This document shows positions 14,029 to 15,441 of a stretch of DNA of 15,441 nucleotides, piece by piece. A program made the position numbers and the translations under genes. Below the pieces are notes generated by a model, which was not told the origin of the DNA, made no database searches, and worked only from the letters and a program-made list of their open reading frames with translations. The stretch is taken from contig JAVEEH010000344.1 of NCBI GenBank assembly GCA_030840545.1, positions 1 to 15,441 on the forward strand. The letters run 5' to 3'. Each line of letters begins with the position of its first letter. Positions within the stretch are counted from its first letter, which is position 1. Source of the DNA: Frankiaceae bacterium (lineage in GTDB: Bacteria; Actinomycetota; Actinomycetes; JAFAQI01).

Positions 14029-14583
14029 TCATCCTTGCGGACCGCCGATCGGCCATGCATGCAGCGTCTCGTGTCGCACCTGCGCACCCACGGTGCTGTG
14101 GACGAGGCGCAGCGACGTGACCGGCCACGAGGCGCCGGCGTACGACGAAAGCTCGGCAACCACGGCGCGCAGGTCCACCGGCTCCCGCCGCACCCGCGCC
14201 ACTGTCAAATGCGGCCGGAACGGCCGGGCTTCCATCGCGAGGCCGCAGCGGCGGCCGGCCGCGACGCAGCGCTCGGCCAGCCGGACGAGTGTCGGCACGT
14301 CTGCGTCGAGGCCGACCCAGAGCACGCGTGCCTTGACGGACTGCTTCGGGAAGGTGCCGACGCCGTGCAGCGACAGCGTCATGGCCGGCGTACGAGCAGC
14401 GGCGCGGCCGAGCCGCTCGACCAGCTCGGGGACGACGGCGTCCGGCACATCGCCGTAGAACGCCGTGGTCACGTGCCACTGCTCGGACGGCACGTAGCGG
14501 AGCGCGGGCAGCGGTTCGCCGAGGGCCGCCGCTAGCCGAGCGACCTCATCTGCCGGCGGGTCGATGGCGGCGAACAGCCTCAT
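14029..14583 (-). CDS. thpR: RNA 2',3'-cyclic phosphodiesterase (2H family)
   Basis: This encodes 184 residues. It has the two family signatures H-x-T-x: His37-V-Thr39 (QWHVTT) and His125-L-Thr127 (RPHLTV), with RLFAAIDPP at the N-terminus as in the ThpR group. Members open 2',3'-cyclic phosphates at RNA ends and were first described as 2'-5' RNA ligases. The ATG overlaps the stop of the upstream gene (ATGA at 14583-14580), and the peptidase gene follows four bases after its stop. Cotranscription of all three is therefore likely, though a shared function is not obvious. Confidence 0.92.
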   Translation of the reverse strand: MRLFAAIDPPADEVARLAAALGEPLPALRYVPSEQWHVTTAFYGDVPDAVVPELVERLGRAAARTPAMTLSLHGVGTFPKQSVKARVLWVGLDADVPTLVRLAERCVAAGRRCGLAMEARPFRPHLTVARVRREPVDLRAVVAELSSYAGASWPVTSLRLVHSTVGAQVRHETLHAWPIGGPQG

Positions 14584-15317
14584 TGCGTCGCAGCGGCAAC
14601 CAACGCTTGCAGGGTTGCGAGCGCAGCCTCGTCACCAGTCACGGTCACCGCCGAGTAGGGCAGCCGGTTCCACACGGCCAGCAGCAACGAGCCCGCGTCA
14701 CCTTCGACCGCAACGTCCACGTCGGTCTCGGCCTCCCGCGTGAACGAGGCAACTGCCGGGCCGAGCGTGAGCGTCCACGCGGAGCCCGCGGCCGTGATGG
14801 CGACGCGCTCACCGCGGCCCGGCGGTGTCCCCTCGTAGAAGTCCGGGTCATCGCTGGACAGCATCCGCTCGATCAGCTCGTCGATGCCGTCGACGGCCAC
14901 CTCGTCCGGGATCGCCGGCTGCCGACCGATGGCGGACTCGACGTCGGCGCGATGGATGACGGTCTCCTGCATCATGCGCCGCACCCAGAATTCGACATTC
15001 TGCTCCGGTGGGTACCAGGTCCACACCCTCGTCGCCGGGTCACGCGTCCGCAGTGCCTCGATGACGCGGTGCAGCTGCTCGTCGTAGAACTCCCGAACGT
15101 CGTCGAAGGCGAACTCCGGCGGCCAGTCCTTCGGAGGCGCGTCCAGCGACTCCTCGATGATCGTGGCCTTGTGCGCATAGACCGCAGCGGTGTGCTCGAC
15201 CGCGTCGCGCACGGTCCAGCCGGGACAGGTCGGCACGGTGGCGTCGAGGTCGACGGCAGCGGCGCGCAGTGCGGCGCCGTCGGCGGCAAGCTGAGCGAGC
15301 ATCGCAGCAGGTTCCAT
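14580..15317 (-). CDS. maleylpyruvate isomerase-like DinB-fold protein (TIGR03083-type)
   Basis: This encodes 245 residues. The N-terminal domain has the actinobacterial signature VPTCPGWTVRDAVEHTA (28-44). It also has the metal triad of mycothiol-dependent maleylpyruvate isomerases: His42, Glu118 and His122 (QETVIHRADVE). The second half (about 150-245) looks like the MDMPI C-terminal domain. Such proteins are often mycothiol-dependent enzymes, but most of this large family are uncharacterised and the true isomerase is a small minority; I would not assign the isomerase reaction. The start at ATG 15317 has only a weak GGGG ribosome site; a second Met lies at residue 6. It is first in a coupled run with thpR and the S9 peptidase. 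Confidence 0.88.
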   Translation of the reverse strand: MEPAAMLAQLAADGAALRAAAVDLDATVPTCPGWTVRDAVEHTAAVYAHKATIIEESLDAPPKDWPPEFAFDDVREFYDEQLHRVIEALRTRDPATRVWTWYPPEQNVEFWVRRMMQETVIHRADVESAIGRQPAIPDEVAVDGIDELIERMLSSDDPDFYEGTPPGRGERVAITAAGSAWTLTLGPAVASFTREAETDVDVAVEGDAGSLLLAVWNRLPYSAVTVTGDEAALATLQALVAAATQ

Positions 15318-15340
15318 GCCCCGAAGCCAACCCCGGCCCG

Positions 15341-15363
15341 CCGGTCACTCGGCGACCGGTTTT
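15341..15363 (+). promoter_or_regulatory. inverted repeat with T-run upstream of the MDMPI-like gene
   Basis: CCGGTC-N7-GACCGG (15341-15359) followed by TTTT (15360-15363) looks like a terminator on the + strand, but no + strand gene ends here. On the - strand it lies just after the stop at 15363 and about 24 bases before ATG 15317, preceded by AAAA. It may be a mirror-oriented end signal or an operator for the three-gene run. Confidence 0.3.
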
Positions 15364-15441
15364 CAGCCGGCGAGAACCTCCTCCTGCACCGGCTCTGTCG
15401 CGCGCACGTGCACGTGCGGGCGCCGACGGAGCAGGTGCGGC
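15363..15441 (-). CDS. possible C-terminal tail of a gene entering from the right
   Basis: On the - strand a frame is open from the window edge to TGA 15365-15363, giving about 25 residues that end in EPVQEEVLAG. The polar, acidic tail is plausible for a protein end, and the 45-base gap to the next gene fits an operon-like arrangement. With only 25 codons no family can be recognised and the frame could be chance. Confidence 0.35.
   Translation of the reverse strand, partial: PHLLRRRPHVHVRATEPVQEEVLAG

Noticed and set aside
15403..15418. Perfect 16-base palindrome CGCACGTGCACGTGCG
   Set aside because: It lies within the possible C-terminal coding tail, where a His-Val-His-Val run coded by CAC/GTG gives such a palindrome automatically. 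Without conservation data it is not evidence of a binding site.

Overview
The window is a GC-rich actinobacterial chromosome segment. This is inferred from the G/C-dominated third codon positions, the GTG and TTG starts, the Mycobacterium-like citrate synthase 2 and the actinobacterial form of SerC. It holds thirteen protein genes that I would defend, including one cut by the left edge. There are also a possible 18-codon ORF and a possible gene tail at the right edge. I see no tRNA, rRNA, CRISPR array, insertion sequence or phage gene.

Region 1 (1-5961, + strand) is the accessory part and the most interesting. Four exported proteins are encoded almost without gaps: (a) a protein with a PHM/DBM-like copper monooxygenase ligand pattern fused to a C-terminal type-1-copper cupredoxin; (b) a Tat-signal amidohydrolase of the amidohydrolase_2 type; (c) a small Sec-exported protein of unknown family; (d) a PQQ-type beta-propeller, similar to alcohol or polyvinyl-alcohol dehydrogenases, fused to a C-terminal cupredoxin with the same Cys-x2-His-x2-Met copper loop as (a). 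Genes b, c and d are joined by 4-base stop/start overlaps (ATGA, TTGA). Before b lies a possible 18-codon ORF that also ends in an ATGA overlap and contains two tandem GC hairpins. My reading is an extracytoplasmic copper redox system: a dehydrogenase-like propeller with a copper relay, an oxygenase with a copper relay and a hydrolase. The substrate is unknown and I do not recognise the system as described.

Region 2 (5970-10334) is core metabolism. On the - strand are pdxH and a coupled MFS exporter-like gene, divergent from citA (citrate synthase 2). serC follows citA on the + strand from a predicted leaderless promoter. PdxH makes the PLP that SerC needs.

Region 3 (10400-12053) has a - strand gene for an unrecognised membrane-anchored protein, divergent from an aldo/keto reductase that also appears leaderless.

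Region 4 (12057-15441, - strand) is a tight three-gene run: a mycothiol-dependent maleylpyruvate isomerase-like (DinB-fold) protein, then thpR (2H RNA phosphoesterase), then an S9 prolyl-oligopeptidase-family peptidase. The right edge probably holds the last 25 codons of another - strand gene. No stretch over 300 bases lacks a gene. All residue positions were counted by hand, and family assignments rest on motif recognition without database searches.
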